Source: Thalassia testudinum (lineage: Eukaryota > Streptophyta > Magnoliopsida > Alismatales > Hydrocharitaceae). From it: a DNA stretch of 64,000 nt. The stretch is taken from assembly GCA_037157565.1 (NCBI GenBank), contig JAZHRO010000013.1:76439501-76503500 (forward strand), read 5' to 3'. The notes under the pieces were generated by a model that worked only from the letters and a program-made list of their open reading frames with translations, was not told the origin of the DNA and made no database searches. A program made the translations under genes and the position numbers. Below are positions 42,681 to 54,234 of this stretch, piece by piece. Each line of letters starts with the position of its first letter. Within the stretch, counting starts at the first letter, position 1.

Positions 42681-43826
42681 CAAACCAGTGGTTGCTACAC
42701 CGGAACATAAGTGACTGTCATTTTAAGAAAATCAAACGCCTTGCGGCATGATTCATTGAAATCAAACGGCGTATTTTTGGTGAGAAGGTTGCTCAGAGGG
42801 TGAGGAACCTTAGAGAAGTCCTTGATGAACCTCCTATATAACCCCATATGATCAAGAAATAATCGAATTTGTTTGACAGATGTAGGAGGAAGTTTAGAAA
42901 TAGTATCAACCTTAACTTTGTCAACTTCGATTCCCCGTTCGGAGATTACATGACCTAAGACGATGCCTTCTTGTGTCATGAAATGACTTTTCCCAGCTAA
43001 GGACCAGTCTTGTTTTGATACATCTTTTAAGGATCGTTTCATGATTAGCCAGGCAAGAATCAAACGATTCTCCGAAAATAGAGAAATCGTCCATGAAGAC
43101 TTCCATAAACTCTCCCACCATATCAGAGAATATGGCTAGCATACACCTTTGAAAAGTCACGGGTGCATTGCATAAGTCGAATGACATCTTATGGAAAGCA
43201 AAGGTTCCGTAGGGACAGGTGAAAGTCGTTTTTTCCTGATCCTTGGGATGGATAGGGATTTGATTGTATGCCAAGTAACCGTCTAGGAAATAGCAGTACT
43301 TCTGTCTGGCTAGTCTTTCAAGGATTTGATCGATAAAGGACAAAGGGAAATGATCCTTTTTCGTGGTTGTATTCAGCTTCCTGTAATCAATACAAACCCT
43401 CCAAGAGGAAGCTAAACGAGTTGTGACAGATTCTCTTTTCTTGTTAGTCACAACGGTAATTCCGACTTTCTTGGGAACAATCTGTACGGGACTTACCCAA
43501 GGACTATCAGAGATCGGATAAATGATTCATGCGTCGAGCCACTTGATAATTTCCTTCTTAACCACTTTTTGCATATTAGGGTTTAATCTCCTCTGCATTT
43601 GGCGAGAAGGGCGGGATCTATCTTTTAAGAATATTCTATGATTGCAGTAAGATTGCTCGATCCCCCTAAAGTCATGAATGATCCAACCAATTGCCTCTTT
43701 GTGTTTCTTTAAGATCTTGAGCAGTTTAATCTCCTGCTCCGAAGTTAATTTAGCACTGACAATTATAGGGAACGTGTTTTGAGGTCCCAAAAATTGATAT
43801 TTCAAATTCTTAGGCAATGGTTTCAG
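42681..43826 (-). pseudogene. Athila-2 reverse transcriptase
   Basis: Two overlapping minus-strand frames. 43527-43817 gives the N-terminal part with ILKKHKEAIGWIIHDFRGI. 42921-43451 has TRLASSWRVCIDYRKLNT, FTCPYGTFAFHKMSFDLCNA and the catalytic FMDDFSIFG. The thumb and connection region is at 42695-43063 (GHVISERGIEVDKVKVD, FLDHMGLYRRFIKDFSK). Frame changes near 43500 and 42950 break it. Confidence 0.9.
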
Positions 43827-44706
43827 TTAGAGCTGGGGTGGTTTTTGGATTGAAGTTAAAGATGATGCTGATGAAGATTCATCAAGAGGAAGATGTTGAA
43901 AGTGAATAAAATCAATAACCTCTTCAAAATGTGGCAGGTTTGTCACAGAGGGTTGCGGGTCTGATCCATCACAACAGGAGGAACTTTCGATTGTAGAAAC
44001 CGCCATACAAGTTTCAATGTTTAAGTTATCTTTCTCAAGTTCCTCTATAAATCCACAATCCTCGAATTTGTTAATCACCTTAAAAATATCCAATTTCAAT
44101 TTCTGATCCCCAATGGCGATTTCCATGCTACCGCTCGCAGTTGATATTGGCCTTAGCGGTAGCCAGGAACGGATGCCCCATAATGATGGGCATGTTCCTC
44201 AAATTTTCAGGTACATCCATGTCAAAGATAAGGAAATCTACAGGAAAATAGCAATCTTTAACCTTAACAATAACATCTTTAATAACGCATCACGGATTTG
44301 TGAGCGAACGGTCCGCTAATTGTACCGTTACTGAAGTCGGCCGAATTTCACCTAATCCGAACTTCTCGTAAAGAGAAGTCGGCGTTAGGTTGATAGATGC
44401 ACCTAGATCTAGAAGTGCTCTATCAAAGATGTAATCTCCAATGACACAAGAAATCAAAGGAACACCAGGATCTCTCTTTTTCTGAGGAAGGTGATGCAGG
44501 ATAACATTACTAGCCTGCTCGGAGAGTACCACCTTCCTCGGAACAGATTCCCTCGACTTACGCTTCTGTGTGCACAAGTCCTTCAAAAATTTAGCGTAAG
44601 ACGGTATGTGTTTGATAGCGTCGAAGAGTGGGATATTGATCTCGACATTCTTGAATATATTCAAGAGCTCGTTACTATCAACAGGCTTCTTCCTAGGTTT
44701 AATCAA
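43827..44706 (-). pseudogene. Athila-2 gag end and aspartic protease
   Basis: 44290-44706 carries the gag C-terminus (FKNVEINIPLFDAIKHIPS) and the protease start with the active site ALLDLGASINLTPTSLYEKF, catalytic Asp present. The protease continues in another frame to about 44100, including a GHPFL-like flap. 43827-44126 holds KLKLDIFKVINKFEDCGF and the linker to RT. One frameshift near 44290 separates them. Confidence 0.85.
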
Positions 44707-46520
44707 GGCCTCAGGAAAGAAACATGAGTTAGATCTTTGGAATTAGGTTTCTGAGCCTTGATTTTTTCTTCAGAGTTCTTTCTCTCCTCAGGCTCTCCAG
44801 GATTTGATAGATCAGAACAGTGTCGTTGTGGATCTTGAGTTTGTTTTCACTTAAGGTAACAGAATTAGCAGATGCATACGGGTTTGGGTCTTGGGGAGGG
44901 TGAGGAAAGATTGAAGGGGCTTCATTAGCCAGAAACCTTTGATTTGAAGTAGGACCCTGCTCAACCACCTGAGTATGTGCGTGCGAGTCCCTCTGATTCC
45001 CGTACCCTTGGGCTTGATTGCCTGGATTCTGGATATTATGCGGGTTGGGTACGGGTTGAGATGGCAGAGATTTGAGTTGACGAGAATTAGCCATGAACCT
45101 GTTTTGCAAGTTGTCCAACGAATTTTTCATTTGCTGCATAAGATGGAGCATAGTCCTTGCATTTCTACCATCTATTGGTTCAAATCAGCCTGCCCTACGG
45201 GTTGACGGGTACTCTAAGCTGGCTGATTGACCTGATTCGGGGGCAGCTGAGTGTAAACATGATCCTGACCCATTAGTCTTTGCGGAGCATAGTTGCTGGG
45301 TCGGAATTGGGTCTGCTGCCCTGGGTTTTTCCAAGAGAAGTTAGGGTGGTTCCTCCAACCCGGATTGTAAGCATTGGAGTAAGGGTTGGACCTAACGTGC
45401 TCCTATACAGCATAGACATCCTCATAGGGTGAGGATGGAGAGAAAGAAAGGGAGGGATCAGAGAAACTGGGATCAAAGGGCCTAGTTTAGAACTCGTGGG
45501 GTTCTGAATAATGCTGGCTCACAGGTTGAGCCGCATCAAGTTGATTCACGAACTCTCGTCCAGAAGGAGCTCGTGCCGAATGGAATCCCGAATTTTGGGA
45601 TTAAGCAGATCTAGAATTGTTCATTGAGTTTCCAGCCATCCACTCCATCCTTTAACTAACCAAGTCTACCTTATCTAGTTTATTGTAAATCAATTCCATA
45701 TCGAATGAATGGGAGTCGTGGACTTCATTAACATTCGATCTGGGTTGTTGGGACCGGTTAAAAGTATCCATGGAGGCATGATTGATTGAATTTTCACTTA
45801 TCTCAAACAAATCGTGTGCGCTATTTGCGTCTTTGTTGAGGAAATTGCCTCCACAAGAAGCGTCCACATGATTTCTGAGTTGCTTAGTTAACCCGTGGTA
45901 GAAGATCTACACGAGTTGCTATTTTGGCACCTCGTGGTGTAGACACCTCCGCAATAAGTCCTAGCGCTCCCAGGAAACATGAAACTGCTCTTTCGGTCGC
46001 TGGGTGAAGGTAGTAATCGCCCGTCTCAGAGCATTGATACGCCCGACAGGGAAGAATTTCTTCAAAAAAATCGATTTCAGATCATTCCATGTTGCAATCG
46101 GCCTTCCTATGGTCCTGTACGTTTCTCGCCTTGGTGGTCTAGACCATAGTGGTCAAGTCCTCCAAGTGCTGGAACAGGTCTTCAGAGCTAAGCTCATGAA
46201 AGTGTTTGATCATGCTTAATACATGGGGTTTGATTTCTACGTCTCCGGCAGGAATTTGGATATCGGGACATTTCTCGTAATTTGAAGGATCATAAAAATC
46301 TTTTAAGGGTTGAGCACCTTGTATTCTCTGGAACCATTCTTGCATTCTCTGCATTTGTTCCAGGTGCCTTTGAAATATCTCCTGTGGATTTTGAGGTAGA
46401 GGAGGTTGTTGATCGGTCATGGGATCAATTTGGCTAAAATTCAATCTACGCCTCCTAGAATACTGTAGTGGTCCTTCCAATCGGGGATTCAATGACCTTC
46501 CTAGCATAAACTAGGAAGAG
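44707..46520 (-). pseudogene. Athila-2 gag
   Basis: From the start at about 46507: MLGRSLNPRLEGPLQYSRRR, then a Gln/Pro-rich block (QQPPLPQNPQEIFQRHLEQM). A decayed capsid part follows at 45867-46140, where frames are broken. Then 45273-45476 and 44729-45151 carry LQNRFMANSRQL, Asn/Pro/Gln-rich linkers and ANSVTLSE, equivalent to the SVTLRSGR site of Athila-1. At least four frame changes or stops occur. Confidence 0.8.
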
Positions 46521-47738
46521 GACGGAAGGACTATGGATAAGAACCCTGCAACACAACAAAATAAGCCTGTCCTTAAGTGGCGAGCCTAAGGATCTACAGA
46601 CTCTCAGAATCCGTTTTAAGATTATAGACGATTTACTCTACTTGTGTCCAATCAATCCAACCAGTTAGGAGGGACTGGGGGAAGGTTCTTCCTTCGGCTT
46701 GTGCCTCCGGTTCCTAGTGTACCCCCCAGCTGGTGTCGTTTGATGCTACTCCCCTAGCTAGACATCAGATTGATTGGTACAAGTAGATTAATCGTAAACA
46801 ATCTTAGACTAAGCCCCGAAGAGTGAATCAATCCTTAATGTCAAATCTACTTGATTTTATTTAGGCTTGGGATTGTAGTACTTATAGAATGTGGTGGGTC
46901 CTTAAGATGGGTTGTTTCCTTAATGATCAATTGAGTATGTGTGAGGGCGTGTACAACTAGGGTTTTCAAGCAAGATTATTTTTGATGAGTAGATTTTAAG
47001 GTTCAAATCTTGCTTAAGTAGCTTTTAGGGTTTGGAATTAGGTTAATTCAATCAAGTTTTGAGGCAAACTAGATTTTCAAGCACGGGTGAAGATCTTTTT
47101 CCTTTTGAAATCAAAAGTAAAGTGGAGTCCCTGGTATTAACCTAAATTGAAAACCCTAAGGAGAAGCTACTTGTTAAGTTGATTTTAGATTAAGTAGTGC
47201 GGCCCAAACAACTCAAACAATTGGCCAAACTTGCACCACTAAGTTAGGCACACAAAATGATTGACCTAGACTGGTTTCTACTCTTTTATATGCTGATTTG
47301 CGTGTACTGGTTCCACAGATCAGAATCCGGTTGAGTAGAAAAAAATCAATTAGGTTATTTGCCTTGAATGTGGGTGTATGTAGTGTGTATGTTGATTTAC
47401 CCCACAAGAAATTTCTTTTTGTTGGTTTTTTTTATATATGAGGTGAGAAATGTAGGTGGAAATCCAAGCAACCAAACTAACCCTACGATTTATGCAAACA
47501 CCTACGTTAATTGAGGGTTTGAATTAATGTTGTGAAATGAAATCTATAGAGGGGGAAGAATGGGAAGCACTTACAGTTGTTTTCAACTACACTTTATTTC
47601 GATCTATCGCTTGAAGATTCCCTATTAAGGTACCTGCAAAACAATACACGAGAAATAAAACAAGTTAGGAAACAATAGAGTGCGTGAAATGCGGAAAGAA
47701 AATCGAAAATCGTTGCTTCCCCGTCAACGGCTCCAAAA
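46521..47738 (-). other. Athila-2 leader
   Basis: About 1.2 kb between the primer site and gag on the minus strand, noncoding. Such leaders carry the packaging signal in LTR elements. No specific motif can be assigned beyond the primer site. Confidence 0.6.
47718..47735 (-). promoter_or_regulatory. Athila-2 primer binding site (tRNA-Asp type)
   Basis: TGGAGCCGTTGACGGGGA on the minus strand, three bases from the 5' LTR end. It differs at two of 18 positions from TGGCGCCGTTGCCGGGGA, complementary to the 3' end of plant tRNA-Asp. Confidence 0.85.
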
Positions 47739-48417
47739 TGTTAAGAGTGGAAAACTATGCGATCAAAGTTGGATTTGAAAAACCCATCGTTGTAGTTCAA
47801 TTTGCGAAGTAATCCATCAACAGATAAATTTAATCGAAATTTGTAAAGAAATTTCAAGTTGAACACAGAAAGGCTACGTCGATCTAAAATCTGCAATTAT
47901 ATATTTTTTGGTATTTTTGTTTGAAAGTGAGATAATTATAATGGAATTGATATAAACAATAAAAGAGAGATAGAGAGGGAACGATCACTTGATATAATAA
48001 TACTATTTTTACAACTAGAAAGCGGGAAATGATTACAGTTAGAAAGCGGGAAATTCTATTCGAGAAAGCGATAAAAAGAAGAGAGAAAGATGTTATCCTT
48101 CTCGACGAATGCTTGGAGGAGCTGAACGGAGTGAAGCCTGGATGATAGAGGACGGAGCGGGAAGGAGGACGAAGCAGGAAGAAGCGGGAACAAGGCAGCA
48201 TATCGTTGTCGTCGCGGGATCCACTTCTGGAATGTTGGTAAGAAAACTTGGATTTGGCTCTAGAGTAGCATCTCGGGTGTGAGACAAGCTTCTCTTGAGC
48301 GTTGGAGAGAGAGAGAGGTGAAGGAAGGGATGAGAATTTCATAGGGTAGGGGTCTTCTTTTATAGTTTCAAGGATTAGTGGTAATTTGGTCATTACATAG
48401 TTAAAACATTAAATGAG

Positions 48418-48457
48418 GGGGTCTTTAGTGACGGATTTATGCGTCACTAAAGACCCC
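48418..48457. repeat. Perfect 15-bp inverted repeat in the Athila-2 5' LTR
   Basis: Arms GGGGTCTTTAGTGAC and GTCACTAAAGACCCC around a 10-base loop that differs from the other LTR (GGATTTATGC here, GGATTTAAGT there). Confidence 0.9.
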
Positions 48458-48743
48458 ACGTCGCCGCAGCTTCACGTGCACGCCCGCCTCCTTGCCTTCT
48501 GCATGCTCAACGCTTGCCCACGTCCAAGAAATCTCACGATCGGACGGCTCAAATCGCTCCTCGCCTGCTTTAGCTTAGCCTAACCGCACGCCTGTGCGTG
48601 CGATGGAGCGTGCAGAAGCATGTCATCACACACGTATGCGATCCAAAGCACCTCCTCGCGCCACGTCTCCGCTCCTCGCTCGCACGATCGCCATCTGACG
48701 GCTGAATTGAGCCCGCTCTCGCTCCCGCATCTGCGCCTAATTT

Positions 48744-48817
48744 GAGGCACAGCGGGGATCGAACCCGTGCCTCACGCTCTCAAAAGAGCGCTTGACCGCT
48801 GCGCTGCGGCCGGCTCT
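48744..48817 (-). other. tRNA-like sequence in the Athila-2 5' LTR
   Basis: Second copy of the sequence at 38898-38970. A-box-like CAGCGCAGCGGTCAAGC and B box GGGTTCGATCC are both present. The arm reads GCGCTCTTTTGAGAGCG. No acceptor stem can be formed. Confidence 0.6.
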
Positions 48818-49414
48818 TTGTCGCTCTTACATTTTAAGCGCGCGTGCCCGTGGCCGTTGGATCAAGATCCAACAACCCGGATCTTGCCTCGCTCACGCCT
48901 TTAGAGGTTGAGTAGCGGTGCTGCGGTCGGTTTGGGCGGCTGTAATGGCGCCACGTGACGCCATCATGGCCGTCCATCTTCTGTGAGTTGCAGATGGTGT
49001 CACGAATGTTGGATTGGACAGATTTTTGTGTCGTTGGGCTACGATCATTGATTCGAACCCATCCGTGCAGTCGGATTTGTCGTCTGAAGTGCGGATTTAC
49101 ACCATCGTGGCCCTTGATCTCTGACCTTCATCGGATTATAACTGATGCTACGGAAGTCCAATCAGGGCGATCTTGGAGTCGTTGAACTCCAATCATCGCC
49201 CTGATTAGATCGATACAGTTGGATCTTCGATCTGAGGCCCCAATTAAAAATTGCCATCCCTGGCCACAAAGGAGACAATTACCATACAATTTGTACAATT
49301 TGACCTAAATGTATAATTATGCATGTTATGCACTATTTACAATGAATGATCCTAATATAACACTAAGAACATGCATTAATAGACATTTTTGGCTATTTAG
49401 GTGTATGCACATCA

Positions 49415-49700
49415 CTAAGCTACCGAAGTCCAACTGAAGCTGAGAAATTCATTTATGTAGGGGATGGGAAGGCCATTGAAGTTCAAGCTATAGGACAATT
49501 TAAATTATTGTTGAAAATCAAGTTGTATTTTGAATTGAATGAAACACTTATTGTACCATCTTTCAGAATAATCTCATTTCTATTTACGTTTTGGATAAGT
49601 GTGGTTTCACTTGCAGTTTTGGTGATGGAAAAATTTATTTTATGATTCCAAATTAATGGGTATTGGTTTTCTTTCACGTTTTGATAATTTATAGTCTGGA
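49415..49700 (+). pseudogene. Copia-C protease, part right of Athila-2
   Basis: Begins with the second target copy CTAAG and resumes the protease: YRSPTEAEKFIYVGDGKAIE (about 49423-49482), then KLYFELNETLIVPSF (49525), the usual end of this domain. Frame changes follow at about 49570. Confidence 0.8.
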
Positions 49701-50700
49701 AACCATAACTTCATAAAATGAGTCTTCCCTTTTGGATACACGGGGAGTGAAAAGAAAACTTGATAATGAATCCTCAGCTACACTATGACACAAGAGATTA
49801 GGTCACATCTTCAGAAGGAGAATAGAAAGACTTGTGTTAAACGGTATTTTAGAACCCTTAGACTTTTCTTATTTTGATCAGTGTGTAGAGTGTATTAAGG
49901 GAAAACAAACTAATAATAGGAAGTTTAAAGTCAATAGGTCAAATGATGTCTTGGATATGATTCATATGGACATCTGTGGGCCATTTCCTATGCCTGCGTG
50001 GAATGACCAACAGTATTTTATCACATTCATAGGCGACCACTCAAGATATGGCTTCATATACCTAATTCATGGAAAGGCATAGCCCTTGGACACGCTCAAA
50101 ATTTTTAAAGTCGAAATTGAGAATCAACTCGACAGAAGGATTAAATCCGTTAGATCTGATCGTGGTGGTGAATACTACGGTAAATATGACGGATCAGGTG
50201 AACAATGTCCAGGATCGTTTGTCAGGTTCTTAGAAGAATGCGGTATTGTCCCTCAGTACACCATACCAGGCTCGCCCATTATGAATGGTGTTGCTAAAAG
50301 ACGAAACAGGATGCTTAAAGACATGGTAAGGAGTATGATTGCTCATTCTTCCTTACCAGATTCACTCTAAGGAGAGGCCTTAAAGACTACAGCTTATATT
50401 ATGAATAGAGTTCCAATTAAAGCAACCAACAAAACACCATAGGAGCTATGGGTTAGGCGGAAACCCAGTCTTAAGTATTTTCATGTGTGGGGATGTCTAG
50501 TTGGGGCTAGGTCTTATAGGCCAAATGAAAAGAAACTGCACACAAGGACTGTTAGTTACTATTTTGTTGGGTATTCTGAAAGGTCGAGAGGATATAAATT
50601 TTATGATCCCACAACTAAGGCAATTTTTGAATCTGGTAATACCAAGTTCTTTGAATGTGTTGAGTCTGCCCAAGTTGACAGGGTTAAAGACTTTGTCTTT
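49701..50700 (+). pseudogene. Copia-C integrase, catalytic Glu changed to Lys
   Basis: The zinc-binding region has HKRLGHI (about 49792) and CVECIKGKQ (49882). Core: MIHMDICGPFP (first Asp, 49960) and SVRSDRGGEYY (second Asp, 50147). The last catalytic residue is expected in NGVAERRNR, but codon 50296-50298 is AAA, giving NGVAKRRNR. One stop at 50080-50082 and another at 50368-50370 interrupt it. The C-terminal part continues in 50485-50700. Confidence 0.85.
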
Positions 50701-51790
50701 GAAGAGGAAAATGTGGTTATTCCTCCTGGAGTTACTCAGGATGGTGAGGAACGTGTTTTTGACATACCTCAAGATAACTCCAATGAAGACAACGATACAG
50801 TTTTAGCCCTTGTAGAGCAGCCTCAGACACATACAGAAAATGTGCCATTAAGGAGATCCACTAGAGAAAGGAGTGCCATTTTGGATGATTATGTGGTATT
50901 CCTTCAGGAACATGAGACGGACATTAGGGTGATGAAAGATGATCCTATCAGCTTCCGTCATACAATGGAAAGTCCGAATCATAAAAAGTGGATTGAGGCT
51001 ATGGAAAAAGAAATGAAGTCAATGAAAGACAATGACGTTTGGGATGTTCCACTTCTAGAAGATGCAAAATCCGTTGGTTGCAAATGGATTTTTAAAATCA
51101 AACGGGATTCGAAAGGAAAAGTGGAGCAATATAAAGCGTGTCTTGTCGCTAAGGGTTTTAGTCAAAAGGAGGGCATTGACTATAAGGAGACATTCTCTCC
51201 TGTTTCTTCTAAGGATTTTCTAAAAATTATAATGGCACTTGTGACCCACTTTGATATTGAGTTGCATCAGATGGATGTAAAGACTACATTCCTTAACAGT
51301 GAGATTGAGGAAACCATTTATATGATTTAGCCTGAACATTTTGTTAGGGGTGATCCAAAGAGTATGGTTTGCAAATTAAGGAAATCCATTTATAGACTCA
51401 AGCAGGCATCTAGACAATACTATTTTAAGTTTCATCAGGTGATTCTCTCATTTGGTTTTGAGGCGAATCTGGTTGATGAATGCATGTACCATAAGTTTAG
51501 TGAGAGCAGGTATATCTTCTTGGTCTTCTATGTTGATGACATTCTGCTTGCTACAAATGATATAAATATTCTCTTAGAAACCAAGAAATTTATTGCCAAA
51601 CACTTTGATATGAAAGATTTTGGAGATGCTTCATTTGTGTTAGGGATTGAAATATGTCGAGATCGTTCTCGCCATATTCTTGGTTTATCCCAAAGAAGCT
51701 ATATAGGTAAGGTATTCAAATGGTATTGCATGCAAGATTGCAAGCCACTGGACACTCCTATGGCTAAGGGAGACAAGTTTAGTCTCAACC
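50701..51790 (+). pseudogene. Copia-C reverse transcriptase
   Basis: 50485-51330 and 51364-52011 are long frames separated by one stop (TAG at 51328-51330) where Gln is usual. Blocks: WIEAMEKEMKSMKDNDVWDV (50989), KWIFKIKRDSKGKVEQYKAC (51082), LVAKGFSQKEGIDY, MDVKTTFLN (51271), SIYRLKQASRQYYFKFH (51385), and the catalytic box FYVDDILLATND (51526). Close to intact. Confidence 0.9.
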
Positions 51791-52520
51791 AGTGCCCCTT
51801 AAGTGATTTGGACAAACGAGAGATGCAAACAGTTTCTTATGCATCTGTCGTTGGCAGTATAATGTATGCCCAAGTCTGTATTAGACCAGACTTGGCGTAT
51901 ATTATAGGCATGTTGGGCAGATACCTGGCAAGCCTAGGAAAAGATCATTGGAGAGCAACCAAGAGAGTACTGAGATATTTGCAGAAGACAGGATTTTATG
52001 TTTACCTTTAGGAGGTCAGAAAAGCTTCAGATCTGTTGTTATACGGACTTAAATTTTGCCGGGTGCCAAGATAGCAGAAAGTCTACTTCAGGATATGTAT
52101 TTCTGCTTGCCAATGGTGCCATCTCTTGGAAGAGTGCAAAGTAGTCTCTTATTGCATCTTCCACTACAGCAACAGAATTCATAGCATGCTATGAGGCATC
52201 CAATCATGGAGTATGGCTGCGGAATTTTATATCGGGGCTGCGCATAGTAGATGGCATTGGCAGACCACTACAAATGTTTTGTGATAAGCAGTCCGCAGTC
52301 CTTTACTCCAATAACAATAGGAGCTCCTTCAAATTGAAGCACATTGAGATCAAGTTCCTGGTTGTTAAAGAAATGATACAGAATGAACAACTGTCTATAG
52401 AGCACATCGGTACAGACTCCATGGTTGTGGATCCGTTTACTAAAGGAATAACACCCAAGATGTTCCATGAGCACGCAACTTCTATGGGTCTTATGTCCTT
52501 ACAGAAATTTCAGCTTTAGT
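51791..52520 (+). pseudogene. Copia-C RNase H
   Basis: YASVVGSIMYAQVCIRPDLA (about 51838) leads into RNase H. A stop at 52009-52011 and a frameshift follow. DSRKSTSGYVFLLANGAISW lies near 52071. The last frame (52274-52519) has CDKQSAVLYSNN, KHIEIKFLVVKEMIQ and IGTDSMVVDPFTKGI, the standard end of copia pol. Confidence 0.85.
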
Positions 52521-52993
52521 ATGAGTTTATAATTTGTATAGTGCTCATTTTGTAATAGAAAATTTTGTAATTCAGTGATTCAGTTTTTTGGTTAAGTATA
52601 AAGTTTTGTAAAGCTTCATTTCTGTTATGAAGTAAACAAAACTTAAAGTTTTCAGTTCATTGTGATTGTCTATTCTGAGAAGTAATTTGGTTTTGATTTT
52701 GGAAGTGATCTCTATTCAGAGGACCAGTTGGGAATAGGCATGCATTGATCACATTGGCATGTGATTTTCATGCTGCACATAAACACGTTTCTAGTTACCT
52801 TTTGCATTAGTTGACGTGGTTATTGTTGGTCTAGTTACTGGGATGTAGCGAAAGTCGCCTTGGCTCTATTACTAGTGTAATTGGTAGATTGGATTGTCTT
52901 TAGATATGTATTTCAGATCAGCAAAGTTGAGCTCAAATTTGCTTTTGTATGTTGTTTGATTAACAAGTTACATATACAGTCAAAGTGGGAGAT
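52521..52993 (+). other. Copia-C 3' untranslated region and polypurine tract
   Basis: About 470 bp noncoding, ending in AAAGTGGGAGAT (52982-52993), the tract that primes plus-strand synthesis, directly before the 3' LTR. Confidence 0.8.
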
Positions 52994-54234
52994 TGTTGGA
53001 TTAAAATCCAATATATAGACTTGTATATGTAAATTCATATACATAGATATGATCAAACAACAATAAGTGAATTGACTATCATTTAAAGCCCGTTTCAGAG
53101 TGATCAAATTAAGTTATTTTCAAGGATATGGGCATAAATGCAAATGGTTTAGTGTGGTGTTTTAAAATATGTGCAGAGATCGGTTTGTGAATATACATCT
53201 CCTTAATGGGTGGAGATGTAATTCACCCATACAGTAATTAGGACTAATCACTGATTAAGTGATTCTAGGGGTTATGGTCCCCAAAAGGCCCACAAGTAAT
53301 TCTAGGTTTGCACCCCCATCGTGTGCCTAGGTTTTTAGAGGATATTCAGAGAGAGACAGAGAGACCTGACGGTACGGAGAAGAAGAGGAGAACTCCTGCT
53401 GGTCTTTCTTGATCAAGGATCCAAATCCATAGCAAGTGGGTTCTTTTGGAAGCTTCATTTAGCAGTCTCCTTTCTCTTCCCTTAAGATGAGCACAAGTAT
53501 TTTGAATGCTCTCTGGTTGTTTGAATCATCAAAAATCATGTCTCCATATGTGCATGTATACTTGTTGGTAGATAGAATCATGTTGCATAGTTCATTTTAT
53601 TCATGGATGTATCATTTAATGTGAAGTCCAATATACTCTCATGTTTGTATATCTATTGTCAATCAATTCTTATTTTGTGCAAATACTTGTAACATATCTA
53701 TAGGTGTTTCATATTCCTAGAAAACACTATATTATATATGTAACCGTCAACAAGTATCGGTACTAAAGTTTAATACCGGTACAAGTGAATCCCAGGTAAG
53801 GTATTGGGCTTCAGGTCTTCAGGACCTGTAGCTAACAAATACCAGTACTCGTTGCTACAGGCAATTTGCCAGTACTTAACAAGTACCGGTACTCTTCACG
53901 AGTACTGGTACTCGTTGAGACCAATCAAGTCCTGGAGTGTTGCAAGTACTAATGGAGTACTGGTACTTAGCATGAGTACCGGTACATGATAAGTACTGGA
54001 CGAGTATTCATTTGGACTTGTGTTCTAAACAGTAACACATGAGTACCGGTACTTGACACCAGTACCGGTACCCATGCAATATGGAATCTACGACAGTATG
54101 TCATGAGTATCGGTACTGGGTACGTCAGTACCCAGTCAACATAAAGTCCAATTGAGATCAGATACAGGTCCATCCTAAGTCAGAAGTGTGTTATCTTATG
54201 TTAAGCCCCTAAGGATTTAAGGAAATCCTAAACA
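52994..54234 (+). repeat. Copia-C 3' LTR (full length)
   Basis: 1241 bp, TGTTGGATTAAAATCC to CCTAAACA. The segment 53745-54130 contains many AGTACYGGTACT-type palindromic words, absent from most of the deleted 5' LTR. Confidence 0.95.

Larger units (their letters stand above)
37898..49414 (-). mobile_element. Athila-2: full-length Ty3/gypsy Athila-like retrotransposon
   Basis: LTRs at 37898-39571 and 47739-49414 (1674 and 1676 bp) flank gag, protease, RT, RNase H and integrase on the minus strand. Target duplications are CTGAG and CTAAG, differing by one transition. The primer site TGGAGCCGTTGACGGGGA resembles the tRNA-Asp site (TGGCGCCGTTGCCGGGGA) used by Athila/Tat elements. It lies inside the Copia-C protease, so it is younger than Copia-C. 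All major domains are present, but frames are interrupted. Confidence 0.95.
47739..49414 (-). repeat. Athila-2 5' LTR
   Basis: Partner of 37898-39571. On the plus strand TGTTAAGAGTGG to ATGCACATCA. The TATA-like box is at 48355-48365 (minus). It carries the same inverted repeat (48418-48457) and tRNA-like sequence (48744-48817). Confidence 0.95.
35758..54234 (+). mobile_element. Copia-C: copia retrotransposon, interrupted by Athila-2
   Basis: The LTRs start TGTTGGATTAAAATCCAA and end in AACA. They are flanked by a perfect 5-bp duplication TCCTC (35753-35757 and 54235-54239). A primer site TGATATCAGAGCC follows the left LTR and CAAAGTGGGAGAT precedes the right one. Gag, protease, integrase, RT and RNase H run in copia order. 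Its own length without Athila-2 (37898-49414) is about 7.0 kb. It is inserted in LINE-d and is the best preserved copia in the window, though still interrupted by stops. Confidence 0.95.
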
